Positions 33,195-41,350 of a DNA stretch of 64,000 bases are shown here, in pieces (the first letter of the stretch is position 1; every line of letters begins with the position of its first letter). This DNA comes from Aquimarina macrocephali JAMB N27. Lineage in GTDB: Bacteria; Bacteroidota; Bacteroidia; Flavobacteriales; Flavobacteriaceae. The stretch lies in NCBI RefSeq assembly GCF_000520995.1, contig NZ_JACA01000022.1, forward strand, positions 1-64,000. Direction: 5' to 3'. The translations under genes and the position numbers were made by a program. The notes beneath the pieces are model-generated. The model was not told the origin of the DNA. It searched no databases and saw only the letters and a program-made list of their open reading frames with translations.

Positions 33195-34349
33195 ATGCGT
33201 TTTAATATCCAAATCTATAGCGCTGTGAACGAACAAGATTATATTGAACGGTTAAAAAATGAAAATAAGTTACTTCAGGATAAGCTGGATAAAATTAATA
33301 AAGGGAAACAGAAAAAAAGAAAATTTAGGTGGTGGCTTTTAAAAAAATCCAGTACTCCAATTCTTGGCAATCGACTTAAGAGAAGTATTAGTGCCGCTAT
33401 TAATGAGTATAAAGAATATAAAACAGTTTCTGTAGATACGGTTTCTGATGTGTCATCTAGTGTAATCTGGCGAGTTACGAGAATTGGATTGTTTGCATTT
33501 TTGTTTGCGATAGTACCTTCATTAGTATTGATTTTTCAGACAAAGCTATTGCTAAATCAAAATAAATTAATTACCAGCCAGAATAACCTTGTAGAGGCAG
33601 ACCGTAGATCATCATTAGTATTTGTAATGGGTGATGTTCTTACCGATTTAAATGAGGAATTGAAATATAAAGGTTCTGGTAGTCGTAATATAAGCAGAAC
33701 ATTAGAAGCTAGAATAGTTGGTCTGTGTATGGCAATGAAACCATATCGCTATATTGATCAGGGAGTGTTAATTGAAAAGCCAATTAGTCCAGAGCGGGGG
33801 CAACTACTGTTTACACTTTTAAAAAGTGATTTAGGTCTAGAGTCTTCACAAGATATTTTAAATTCTGCAGAGTTTAGATATACAAACCTTAAAAAGGTGA
33901 ACCTGGGAAGAGGGGTTAATCTTAAATACGCAAGATTGGATTATTCTGATTTTACAGAAGCTCAAATGCCTGCTGCTAATATGGAAAGCTGCGACCTTAA
34001 AGAAGTACGAATGAGTAAAATTAATTTATCAGACGGTAACTTAAAAAGAGCACGGTTACATAATGCTAATCTGCAACGAGCAGAATTGTTAAGTGTTGAT
34101 TTTACAAATGCTAATTTGTATGGTGCAGATCTTAGCGGAGCTGATCTCTCTGAAGCTATATTGTGGGGAACCAAATTAGAAAATGTAAATTTAACAGATG
34201 CCATTTTGGATAATGTTATTGTAGATAGACAAGATTGGATAACATATATTTCAGACACTTTAGATCTGGAAGGCGCCGGAGAGATCGAAAAAAAATATAG
34301 GATTAAAAAACAAGGAAAGAAACAGTTTGTTCTGGTTCCCAAAAAATAA
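33195..34349 (+). CDS. Pentapeptide-repeat protein with coiled coil and membrane segment
   Basis: A 384-residue protein. Residues about 10-40 are a charged coiled coil (YIERLKNENKLLQDKLDK), about 92-118 a transmembrane helix (VTRIGLFAFLFAIVPSLVLIF), and about 225-350 a run of pentapeptide repeats (A(D/N)Lxx), for example ANLYGADLSGADLSEAILWG, forming a right-handed quadrilateral helix. The start ATG at 33195 follows the previous terminator by 26 bases. The repeat domain is predicted cytoplasmic or periplasmic depending on helix orientation; partner unknown. Confidence 0.82.
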   Translation: MRFNIQIYSAVNEQDYIERLKNENKLLQDKLDKINKGKQKKRKFRWWLLKKSSTPILGNRLKRSISAAINEYKEYKTVSVDTVSDVSSSVIWRVTRIGLFAFLFAIVPSLVLIFQTKLLLNQNKLITSQNNLVEADRRSSLVFVMGDVLTDLNEELKYKGSGSRNISRTLEARIVGLCMAMKPYRYIDQGVLIEKPISPERGQLLFTLLKSDLGLESSQDILNSAEFRYTNLKKVNLGRGVNLKYARLDYSDFTEAQMPAANMESCDLKEVRMSKINLSDGNLKRARLHNANLQRAELLSVDFTNANLYGADLSGADLSEAILWGTKLENVNLTDAILDNVIVDRQDWITYISDTLDLEGAGEIEKKYRIKKQGKKQFVLVPKK

Positions 34350-34351
34350 TA

Positions 34352-34786
34352 CTATTTATCGCGTATAAAAATTAGGCTGTGTATTTTTTTAACGAGCCAA
34401 TTTCCTGCCGGAAAATATAAGGCAAAGAATAAAGCCATCCCTAAACTGAAGTTTTGAGGGCTAAATACCTTATCCAGGATATTATCTGGATATACATAAG
34501 ATGACTGAAGCCAATATCCTAAAAATTCTAATATTCCCATTGCAACTAATCCATATGCATATTGCTCAAAAAAAGTGTATTCCTTTAAGATAATTGAAAT
34601 GGGTACCATATATAAGATATAACATGTAATTACTTGCCACCAATATGTAAACCTGGCAATTTCTACTTCGATTCCAAAACGATTCATCCCCAATCCCCAT
34701 AAGAAGTAGATAATAATATAGGTTAGGATTAAAGTTTTTGGAGCTTCTTTTAGAGTATCTATATGTTTAGACAGTATTCTTTTCAT
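34352..34786 (-). CDS. Integral membrane protein, four predicted helices
   Basis: With the ATG at 34786 the protein is 144 residues with helices at about 20-37, 48-66, 76-96 and 115-133 (LILTYIIIYFLWGLGM, WWQVITCYILYMVPISIIL, YAYGLVAMGILEFLGYW, LGMALFFALYFPAG). No family recognised. Its start overlaps the end of the upstream methyltransferase by 20 bases, so they are translationally coupled; it may help process the same, probably lipid-like, substrate. Confidence 0.7.
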   Translation of the reverse strand: MKRILSKHIDTLKEAPKTLILTYIIIYFLWGLGMNRFGIEVEIARFTYWWQVITCYILYMVPISIILKEYTFFEQYAYGLVAMGILEFLGYWLQSSYVYPDNILDKVFSPQNFSLGMALFFALYFPAGNWLVKKIHSLIFIRDK

Positions 34787-35492
34787 TATGAAGATATATT
34801 TGAGCAATCATACGGAAAAACGGCTTTTTGGTAATACTATGTTTTTCTATTGTACTCTTGCGAATAATAGTTTCTAATTCTTTATTAGTAAAAGCTCTTT
34901 GTATAGCAATCAATCCATCTTTCTTTGCCATATCCGAAACAGGAAGCATAAAACGTATTGTTTTAAACATATGGTATGCCATTTTACTTCTATACAATTC
35001 ACTAAAAATAATATGTTTTACAGTATTAGATTGCAATTTCTTTAAAAAATAAATTAGGTGTTCATTATTGAAATGATATATAAAATGGCTACTGATCAAG
35101 AGGTCACAATTAGGTAACGCAAAATCCTTATCTAGAATATTAGCGGCATTAAAACTAATATGAGTAGGATCGGGGTTATTTTGCTGCGCATAAGAAATAC
35201 TTTTAGGATTGCCATCAATTCCTGTAAATGTGGCTTTCATATTATGTTTCTTTAGTGTTTCTGAGATATGTGCAATACAATCTCCACCACCACAACCAAT
35301 ATCAACAATATGAATTTTTTCTATAGTTGGATGTGTTATACAATAGTGCAAAATGGCCTTACTTAATTGTCTATGATTACCAAAATAAGTATTGATAAAT
35401 TTTAAACTGGCTAATGTTGTATCTAGTATCCCTCCTGATAAGGATAAATTGTCAAGTTGCTCAGGTTTATGTAATCGAACTCTAAGGTTCAC
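34767..35492 (-). CDS. Class I SAM-dependent methyltransferase
   Basis: A 241-residue methyltransferase with motif I IHIVDIGCGGGDCIAHI (about 60-76), an acidic loop (FTGIDGNPKS), and the post-motif region CDLLISSHFIYHF. Such enzymes in Flavobacteriia often occur in secondary-metabolite or polyene/lipid loci, but here the only partner is the membrane protein downstream. Substrate unknown. Start ATG 35492; the nitroreductase is divergent 77 bases away. Confidence 0.85.
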   Translation of the reverse strand: MNLRVRLHKPEQLDNLSLSGGILDTTLASLKFINTYFGNHRQLSKAILHYCITHPTIEKIHIVDIGCGGGDCIAHISETLKKHNMKATFTGIDGNPKSISYAQQNNPDPTHISFNAANILDKDFALPNCDLLISSHFIYHFNNEHLIYFLKKLQSNTVKHIIFSELYRSKMAYHMFKTIRFMLPVSDMAKKDGLIAIQRAFTNKELETIIRKSTIEKHSITKKPFFRMIAQIYLHNEKNTV

Positions 35493-35569
35493 AATATTGT
35501 ATTAATTAATGATACTAGTATTTTTAGTCCTTAGAATAATAATAACTTTACAAAAAAAGACGAAATTAT

Positions 35570-36145
35570 ATGACTAGTGATGATATTAATGAAATAATTA
35601 GGAGAAGACGATCTGTTTTTCCGGCACAATATAATGGGAAAGCTGTGCCCAAAGCATTGATTAAAATGGTATTGGAAAATGCAAATTGGGCTCCGACACA
35701 TAAACTCACACAACCCTGGCGTTTTAAGGTGGTAGAAGGAGAAGCCAAAGATCGATTGGGTGCATTTTTATCAGATACATATACAGATATCACTTCTGAT
35801 GAAGATTTTTCTCCGTTTAAGCATGCTAAAATTATTGATAAGTGTAAATCAGCTAGTGCGATAGTGGTAATATGTATGCAACGAGATCCAAAAGAGCGCA
35901 TTCCTGAGTGGGAAGAAGTTGCATCAACTGCAATGGCGGTACAGAATATGTGGCTAACATGCACGGCAAACGATATTGGTTGCTATTGGAGCAGCCCTAA
36001 GTTAATCAACTATATGGGTGATTTTTTTGATTTTGAAGAAGGAGAGCGTTGTCTAGGTTTCTTTTATCTCGGGTATTATGATGAAGACGAGAAAAACACT
36101 TCAAAACGAGAACCGATAGAGAGTAAAGTACAATGGATAGAATAA
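35570..36145 (+). CDS. Nitroreductase-family flavoprotein (YdjA-like)
   Basis: A 191-residue FMN-dependent oxidoreductase of the single-domain nitroreductase fold. The FMN-binding signatures are RRRRSVFPAQY at the N-terminus, ENANWAPTHKLTQPWRF (about 38-54) and the C-terminal GFFYLGYYDE. Natural substrate unknown; related proteins reduce nitro or quinone groups using NAD(P)H. Ends in its own terminator at 36146. Confidence 0.9.
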   Translation: MTSDDINEIIRRRRSVFPAQYNGKAVPKALIKMVLENANWAPTHKLTQPWRFKVVEGEAKDRLGAFLSDTYTDITSDEDFSPFKHAKIIDKCKSASAIVVICMQRDPKERIPEWEEVASTAMAVQNMWLTCTANDIGCYWSSPKLINYMGDFFDFEEGERCLGFFYLGYYDEDEKNTSKREPIESKVQWIE

Positions 36146-36174
36146 AAAAACCATCCACATTGTGGATGGTTTTT
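36146..36174 (+). terminator. Intrinsic terminator between convergent genes
   Basis: CCATCCACA and its complement around a single T, flanked by A and T runs, so usable from both sides. It lies 1 base after the nitroreductase stop. Confidence 0.85.
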
Positions 36175-36209
36175 ATAAGTCATACGACTTATTGTATTTT
36201 AAAATACGA

Positions 36210-36650
36210 CTACTGCTGAGTCATTTTTTTAGCAAGTTCTTGCATTTTTGCAGAACTAGCAGTCATATAGTCAGTCCACTTTTTAGCGTCATCACCAGAT
36301 AATTTACCAGCAATATCACCAGCTTCTTTTCCAAGATCTGATCCTTTTTGAGCAAGTCCAGCAAAAGCAGTCATATCTTTGCTTTCTACGATTTTTGCAT
36401 ATTCAGCCATATAAGCTTCATATTTTTCAACGTATTTTTGTACATCAGCGTTGTCAAAATTAGGAACACCGTCAACAGCAGTTTCTACGGCTTCAGCAAC
36501 TTCTTCAGCAGCTTCTTCTACTTTTTCTGCAACTTCTTCAACAGCTTCTTCTGCTGTATCAGCTGCTTCTTCTGCTTTATTAGCAGCGTCTTTACAAGAG
36601 ATCACTGTTAAAAACACTAGAGCTAAAGCTCCTAAAAAAAATTTTTTCAT
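36210..36650 (-). CDS. Lipoprotein with an alanine/glutamate-rich amphipathic helix
   Basis: A 146-residue lipoprotein (lipobox TVISC, Cys19). Residues about 20-62 are a regular AEEAADTAEEAVEEVAEKVE-type amphipathic helix that recalls apolipoprotein or LEA repeats, followed by a mixed helical domain with DMTAFAGLAQKGSDLGK. It has a TAGATTTG -7 box. Function unknown; a cell-envelope spacer or stress role is only a guess. Confidence 0.75.
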   Translation of the reverse strand: MKKFFLGALALVFLTVISCKDAANKAEEAADTAEEAVEEVAEKVEEAAEEVAEAVETAVDGVPNFDNADVQKYVEKYEAYMAEYAKIVESKDMTAFAGLAQKGSDLGKEAGDIAGKLSGDDAKKWTDYMTASSAKMQELAKKMTQQ

Positions 36651-36686
36651 AATAAATAGATATAGTTAATTTTGGTTACTTAACGC

Positions 36687-36694
36687 CAAATCTA
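36687..36694 (-). promoter_or_regulatory. -7 box of the amphipathic lipoprotein gene
   Basis: TAGATTTG on the minus strand, 37 bases upstream of the ATG at 36650. Confidence 0.6.
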
Positions 36695-36838
36695 ATACTT
36701 TATTTTATCTATTCGAAATTTAAGATGGGTAAAAAATACACACTGGTTTTTATTATTTAGCCATTATATAAGCCTAAGTCCTTATTATGCTTGTAAACTA
36801 GGTGTTTATATAGGTGAAGATTTCTTAACCTTATAATA

Positions 36839-37615
36839 TTATAGGCTGCTATTTTTCTCGGTTAAGTATTTCCAATAGCGTTTTGGAAGGTGTTGTTTAT
36901 GTAATTTGTCGTTTTTACGGGATTTTATATTAACATTATTATAGTATGTTCCCCATAATTTTTGAAATTCGGTTTCATTCTTAGCAAGTACCTTTTCTGA
37001 AATACTGGTTGTTTTTTTAGAAAAGCCTTCTATAGTTACTGTTTCTACAGTGTTTAGATCGTAGTAAATACCATAATTTCTTTTAACATCATAGATAACC
37101 CATTGCTGATCGGCATAGCGATCTTTAAAATGATGAATGATTAGTGGTAAAACATTAAAATCTGGTTCAACAGTGGCAGTGTATATATTGTCATTGGTTA
37201 ATTGAAAACGTACGAATGCTTCCATTCTGTGTTTTTCTCGACCCACCATTCTGGCAACCTGGCTAATTTTTAGAATATCTTTATTACTGAAATCAATATT
37301 TCTATTGTTTTTTTTGGTAAAAATGTTTTGCACATAACTCAATAATGTATTCTCCACGCCTTTGATTTCACTCAAAAATACTTTAAAGAAATCTTGTTGT
37401 TCATTACGGGTTGTTTTAGATTTAAACCCTTTCCATACTCTGGATGCTTTATGCTTCTCGGTAATAACTTCTTCTGTTATTGTAAATAGTTGAGTATTGG
37501 TTTCTGATTCTTTTCTAATAACTGCATCAGATATTTTTTGATCATATACCATAAAAATACAACTTAAAAACCCTTCAAAACTTCCATCATATAGTAATAT
37601 CGTTTGCGGATTCAT
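36839..37615 (-). CDS. TIGR03915-family putative DNA-repair protein
   Basis: A 258-residue protein of the family that accompanies the TIGR03916 radical-SAM enzyme in many bacteria. Recognisable parts are the start LLYDGSFEGFLSCIF and the C-terminal PKRYWKYLTEKN, with KISQVARMVGREKHRMEAF in the middle. A nucleobase- or DNA-damage-related function has been predicted from gene neighbourhoods; the chemistry is unknown. It follows the radical-SAM gene by 11 bases in one operon. Confidence 0.85.
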   Translation of the reverse strand: MNPQTILLYDGSFEGFLSCIFMVYDQKISDAVIRKESETNTQLFTITEEVITEKHKASRVWKGFKSKTTRNEQQDFFKVFLSEIKGVENTLLSYVQNIFTKKNNRNIDFSNKDILKISQVARMVGREKHRMEAFVRFQLTNDNIYTATVEPDFNVLPLIIHHFKDRYADQQWVIYDVKRNYGIYYDLNTVETVTIEGFSKKTTSISEKVLAKNETEFQKLWGTYYNNVNIKSRKNDKLHKQHLPKRYWKYLTEKNSSL

Positions 37616-37626
37616 AAGTGTTGATA

Positions 37627-38889
37627 TTAGGAGAAAAGACTTAATTGTTGATTAAAATATTTTTTATACTTGCTATTCGAGTTCTTTAGGATTTTGGATT
37701 TTAATGTATGAGGATCAAGGTCTTTATTATAAAAATCCTTAGAACTACAGGTGATAAAATATTGTGCTCTGTTTATGGCTATGCCAATAGCTTTGAGGTG
37801 AGACCAATCTAGGTTTCTAAATTTTCGGGCTTGTAATATTTTATATACTGATTGCATACCGATACCGGGAACTCTGGCTAATATCCTTTTGTCGGCCTTA
37901 TTGATGTCAATAGGAAAGAGGTGTAGATTACGTAATGCCCAACTTAGTTTTGGATCAATATCTAAATCCAGGTTTTTGTATGTGTCATTCAATATTTCGT
38001 TAACAGAAAACCCATAAAATCTCAATAACCAATCGGTTTGGTAAAGACGGTTTTCTCTAAGGATAGGAACCTCAGTTCCTAAGGATGGTAAACGAGAGTC
38101 TGTCATAACAGGAATATATCCAGAGTAATATACTCGTCGCATATCAAATTTCTTATAGTAATAGGTGGCAGAATACATGATATCTCGATCACTCTCACCA
38201 GTTGCTCCAATGATCATTTGGGTACTTTGCCCTGCTGGAGCATATTTGGGAGTGTTCTTTATAGTTTTACGCTCTGCTTTATATTGAATGATTTCATTTT
38301 TAACCTTTTGCATAGGCTTTATGAAATCCTCATGTTTTTTATCTGGTGCCAAAAGTTTTAATCCGGATTTAGTGGGAATTTCAATGTTCACACTTAATCG
38401 ATCTGCATATAATCCCGCCTCACGCATCAATTCATCACTTGCGCCAGGAATGGATTTGAGGTGGATATAACCATTAAAATTCTCTTCTAACCTAAGTTTT
38501 TTGGCCACAGCAACTAATCGTTCCATGGTGAAATCTGAATTTTTAAATATCCCAGAGCTTAGAAATAGCCCTTCTATATAATTTCTTCTATAAAAATTAA
38601 TAGTTAGATCAACTACTTCCTGAATTTTGAAAGCAGCTCTTTGGATATCATTACTTTTTCTGGTAATACAATAGGCACAATCATAAATGCAGTGATTAGT
38701 AAGCAAAATTTTTAATAAAGAAACGCAGCGCCCATCTTCTGTATAACTATGACAAATTCCGAAACCTGTATTATTTCCTAATCCTTTTTTAGTATTGGCT
38801 CTTTTACCTCCGCTACTGGCGCATGAAACATCATATTTTGCGGCATCTGCCAAAATGGAGAGTTTTTGACGTATTCGCTCAAACGACAT
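37627..38889 (-). CDS. TIGR03916-family radical-SAM protein, putative DNA modification/repair
   Basis: A 420-residue radical-SAM enzyme: cluster motif C67-x3-C71-x2-C74 in HCIYDCAYC, followed by SAM-binding strands (IEGLFLSSGIF). The C-terminus carries a helix-hairpin-helix DNA-binding element (RILARVPGIGMQSVYKILQA, about 335-355), which supports action on DNA. It overlaps the upstream DUF559-type gene by 11 bases. The operon faces away from an S24 repressor and shares its regulatory region, suggesting damage-inducible control. Confidence 0.9.
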   Translation of the reverse strand: MSFERIRQKLSILADAAKYDVSCASSGGKRANTKKGLGNNTGFGICHSYTEDGRCVSLLKILLTNHCIYDCAYCITRKSNDIQRAAFKIQEVVDLTINFYRRNYIEGLFLSSGIFKNSDFTMERLVAVAKKLRLEENFNGYIHLKSIPGASDELMREAGLYADRLSVNIEIPTKSGLKLLAPDKKHEDFIKPMQKVKNEIIQYKAERKTIKNTPKYAPAGQSTQMIIGATGESDRDIMYSATYYYKKFDMRRVYYSGYIPVMTDSRLPSLGTEVPILRENRLYQTDWLLRFYGFSVNEILNDTYKNLDLDIDPKLSWALRNLHLFPIDINKADKRILARVPGIGMQSVYKILQARKFRNLDWSHLKAIGIAINRAQYFITCSSKDFYNKDLDPHTLKSKILKNSNSKYKKYFNQQLSLFS

Positions 38890-39292
38890 AGATGCATTCT
38901 GTAGAGGTTTTTATTTGATTTTTTACAGTTCTTATTATTTCTTCTATATCAGTCAATATTTGATAATCTGTAAATCTAAGAACGGTAATTCCTAATGAAG
39001 AAATAAATAACTTTTTTGGTGCATCTAAGTTGTGGATATCCGAGAACTCGTGTGCATAACTGTCAATTTCAATAGCAATTTTTGATGTAGTACAATAAAA
39101 ATCAAAATTGTAATTTTTCACGGCCTTATTTCTAAGAAAATGAAACCCTTTTTCTGTGAGTTTTTGATGAAGTTGATCTATAGTTGTAATAGAACTATCG
39201 AGTGAATGTCTAATGATTTTCTCTGATACTTTTTGGTATAAAGGAATGGTTTGTGAAGACATAGTAGATGTATTTAGTTGTAATTTTTCCAA
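38879..39292 (-). CDS. DUF559-type PD-(D/E)xK nuclease-like protein
   Basis: One hundred and thirty-seven residues; the ATG at 39262 (MSSQTIPLYQK) is an alternative start. The core YNFDFYCTTSKIAIEIDSYA, then KKLFISSLGITVLRFTDYQI matches DUF559 / very-short-patch-repair-like nucleases (D-F-Y...xIEID...VLRF). First gene of the repair operon, 140 bases from the divergent repressor, with palindromic operators between. Confidence 0.78.
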   Translation of the reverse strand: MEKLQLNTSTMSSQTIPLYQKVSEKIIRHSLDSSITTIDQLHQKLTEKGFHFLRNKAVKNYNFDFYCTTSKIAIEIDSYAHEFSDIHNLDAPKKLFISSLGITVLRFTDYQILTDIEEIIRTVKNQIKTSTECIYVV

Positions 39293-39315
39293 ATTTATGG
39301 AATTTTTCCATAAAT
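39293..39315. promoter_or_regulatory. Palindromic operator 1 (GGAA-N3-TTCC)
   Basis: ATTTATGGAA TTT TTCCATAAAT, a perfect 10-bp-arm palindrome directly upstream of the DUF559 gene. It shares the GGAA-N3-TTCC core with operator 2. Confidence 0.75.
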
Positions 39316-39338
39316 ATTAAAATAAAATTATGTTAAAA

Positions 39339-39368
39339 TTGGAAATATTCCAAAATCTTGTATCTTTG
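39339..39368 (+). promoter_or_regulatory. Promoter of the S24 repressor with operator 2
   Basis: TTG at 39339-39341 and TATCTTTG at 39361-39368 are 19 bases apart, a textbook Bacteroidota promoter. The palindrome TTGGAA ATA TTCCAA (39339-39353) overlaps the -33 element, so a bound repressor would block it: probable autoregulation. Confidence 0.75.
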
Positions 39369-39431
39369 CTACTAATTATCCCAGGTCACAGCACCATTTT
39401 TATATGATAATACTATTAAAATTTCGATTTT

Positions 39432-40199
39432 ATGGATAATTCAACCAACCAAACCATAAAGCGTTTTAAACAAATTCGCGAGGAAAATCATTATACCCAA
39501 TCTGATTTTGCTAAAGTTTTGCAGATTAAAAACTCTACAGCTGATATAGAAAGGGGTAAGACCAAGATTTCAGGAAAAGTTGTAGCCAGATTATTGCAGG
39601 AATTCAATATTAATCCCTTGTGGTTGTTTGGAGAGAGTACTCAAAAGAAAATACAATTACACCTGGGTGATGTATCTCCAAAAGTTGTTACTATAGATTC
39701 TCAGAATAATGAAAATATAGTTTTGGTAAATGTAAAAGCCGCAGCAGGATATCCTCATAATGTTCAGGATTTAGACTGGTATCAGCAATTACCTGCATTT
39801 GATATTCCTTTACCAGAATATAGAAATGCTACATATCGTGGTTTTCAGGTAGAAGGGGATAGTATGCTGCCATTACTAGAACCCAAAGAATGGGTGATTG
39901 GTAAAGCGGTAAATAACCTTTCTGAAGTGAGTAATAATACAATTTGCGTAATCGTTTTAGAAGATAGTGTAGTGGTAAAGAAAATCAGAAAAAATAAAGA
40001 TGCTTCTATAATAACGTTAATCTCTTTAAATTCTGAGTACTTACCATATACCATTCAAACACATCAAATAGTTGAGCTTTGGGAAATAAATAGTAAGTTA
40101 AGCTTCAATATTGATGCTAATTCTGATACGGCTAGTATGAAACAGCTACAAGAGGCGATGCTGGAATTAACCTCTGAGGTGAGAAGTATGAAACACTAA
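39432..40199 (+). CDS. XRE/S24 LexA-like transcriptional repressor
   Basis: Residues about 10-65 are an XRE helix-turn-helix (IREENHYTQSDFAKVLQIKN). The C-terminal half is a LexA/CI-type S24 peptidase: Ala-Gly cleavage site A105-G106 (VKAAAGYPHN), catalytic S144 (EGDSMLPLLE) and Lys183/184 (DSVVVKKI). All autocleavage residues are therefore in place. Flavobacteriia usually lack a standard LexA, so this protein is a candidate SOS-type regulator for the divergent repair operon. The gene ends overlapping the convergent App1-type gene by 4 bases. Confidence 0.9.
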   Translation: MDNSTNQTIKRFKQIREENHYTQSDFAKVLQIKNSTADIERGKTKISGKVVARLLQEFNINPLWLFGESTQKKIQLHLGDVSPKVVTIDSQNNENIVLVNVKAAAGYPHNVQDLDWYQQLPAFDIPLPEYRNATYRGFQVEGDSMLPLLEPKEWVIGKAVNNLSEVSNNTICVIVLEDSVVVKKIRKNKDASIITLISLNSEYLPYTIQTHQIVELWEINSKLSFNIDANSDTASMKQLQEAMLELTSEVRSMKH

Positions 40200-41197
40200 T
40201 TTATGAACCCAGACTCTTGTGCGTGTTTGATAGCTTCATCATAAGTGTGAACAAGAAGAATAGGAGAGGCAGTAAAAGAATGTATAATCTTTTTAATTCG
40301 GTTTTCTTTTCGGCGATGCTTTACGTTTCTTAAGTAAATGGCTAAAATACGACCACGATATTGCTCTGCAATTTTAGTATAAATATCGGCATCTTTTTCT
40401 CCGCTATCTCCAATAAGAATAAATTTAAGATGTGGATACATCGTTAAAAGATTTACAATTTCGGACTGCTTATGAGGAACTTTAGGTTTTGGTGTTTTAT
40501 CAAATGGTGTTCTAAAATCTCTAAGTAAAATTGGACCTTTTGGGAAATGATGTTTGTTAAAAAACGCACTTAGATAATCATACAAATTCCACGGACTATT
40601 ACTTACATAAAAAAACGGATTAACAGGTGATTCTTTTGTGCCCAGATGTAATTTTTTGCAAAATTTCACCGTGCCTTCTATTGCAGTTCTTTTATCAAAG
40701 TTTTTGAAAAGTGTATTAGCAATAACTCTCCATTTAAATAATGAAGCGACACCTGTATGTATAATAGTATCATCGATATCACTTATAATTGCGAATTCTG
40801 CATGATCTGAAGGGACAAGCATTTGGCTTTTAAATATATTTTTATTGCTTATTTCTTTACGTGTATCTTCTTTTTTGTAGGATACACTATACGAAATCCA
40901 ACCTTTTTCATTTATGTATTTAGAAAGCGCAGGGATATCGAGTTCCAGGTTGTAATACCCTTCGAGGTCTGTATTTGTTTCTATAACTTGTCCATCGGGT
41001 AATTTTAGTTCTATCTTGATGTTCCGGATTTCATCACTTTCAAGTTGTCTGTAAATATTCCGTAAGGTTTTAAATATATTTTGATTTGTACTAAAATCAA
41101 TGTTTTCATCTTCAAGAGCTCTTCCTGTTGCACGAAAAATGGAATTTGTGCCGTAACCAAGGTAAGTATTGATACGTAAAGCTTTTTTCTTAAACAT
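40196..41197 (-). CDS. App1-family phosphatase (DUF2183), HAD-like
   Basis: A 333-residue protein. The C-terminal HAD domain has the DxDxT motif in IISDIDDTIIHTG (about 138-150), FFYVSNSPWNLYDYL, and the late ILIGDSGEKDADIYTKIA with the acidic pair. The N-terminal 120 residues form a beta-sandwich-like domain (GQVIETNTDLEGYYNLEL). Eukaryotic App1 relatives are phosphatidate phosphatases; bacterial substrates are not established. Confidence 0.88.
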   Translation of the reverse strand: MFKKKALRINTYLGYGTNSIFRATGRALEDENIDFSTNQNIFKTLRNIYRQLESDEIRNIKIELKLPDGQVIETNTDLEGYYNLELDIPALSKYINEKGWISYSVSYKKEDTRKEISNKNIFKSQMLVPSDHAEFAIISDIDDTIIHTGVASLFKWRVIANTLFKNFDKRTAIEGTVKFCKKLHLGTKESPVNPFFYVSNSPWNLYDYLSAFFNKHHFPKGPILLRDFRTPFDKTPKPKVPHKQSEIVNLLTMYPHLKFILIGDSGEKDADIYTKIAEQYRGRILAIYLRNVKHRRKENRIKKIIHSFTASPILLVHTYDEAIKHAQESGFIN

Positions 41198-41300
41198 AAA
41201 AAATATAAATTTTAGTAATTTGCTTATGCTTCGTTTGGTATAATTTTATGTATTAGTCGTAGTTATTTAGTTTTTTTACTAAGAGATATCATAAAAATAA

Positions 41301-41327
41301 ACAACCTCGCCCAAAGAGCGAGGTTGT
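41301..41327 (-). terminator. Terminator of hppA
   Basis: A perfect 10-bp stem ACAACCTCGC / GCGAGGTTGT, 24 bases beyond the hppA stop, with A/T-rich flanks. Confidence 0.8.
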
Positions 41328-41350
41328 CTTATACATTAATTTTAGGATTC

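Noticed and set aside
36348..36669. Plus-strand frames of 72-87 residues opposite the Ala/Glu-rich lipoprotein
   Set aside because: They are low-complexity mirror images of the amphipathic repeat (Ser/Ala- or Phe-rich) and have no independent support.
38288..38470. Plus-strand 60-residue frame inside the radical-SAM gene, and many similar frames in hppA, mutS, pdhB and the DUF5686 gene
   Set aside because: They overlap strong genes on the opposite strand, lack recognisable motifs and have no start context.
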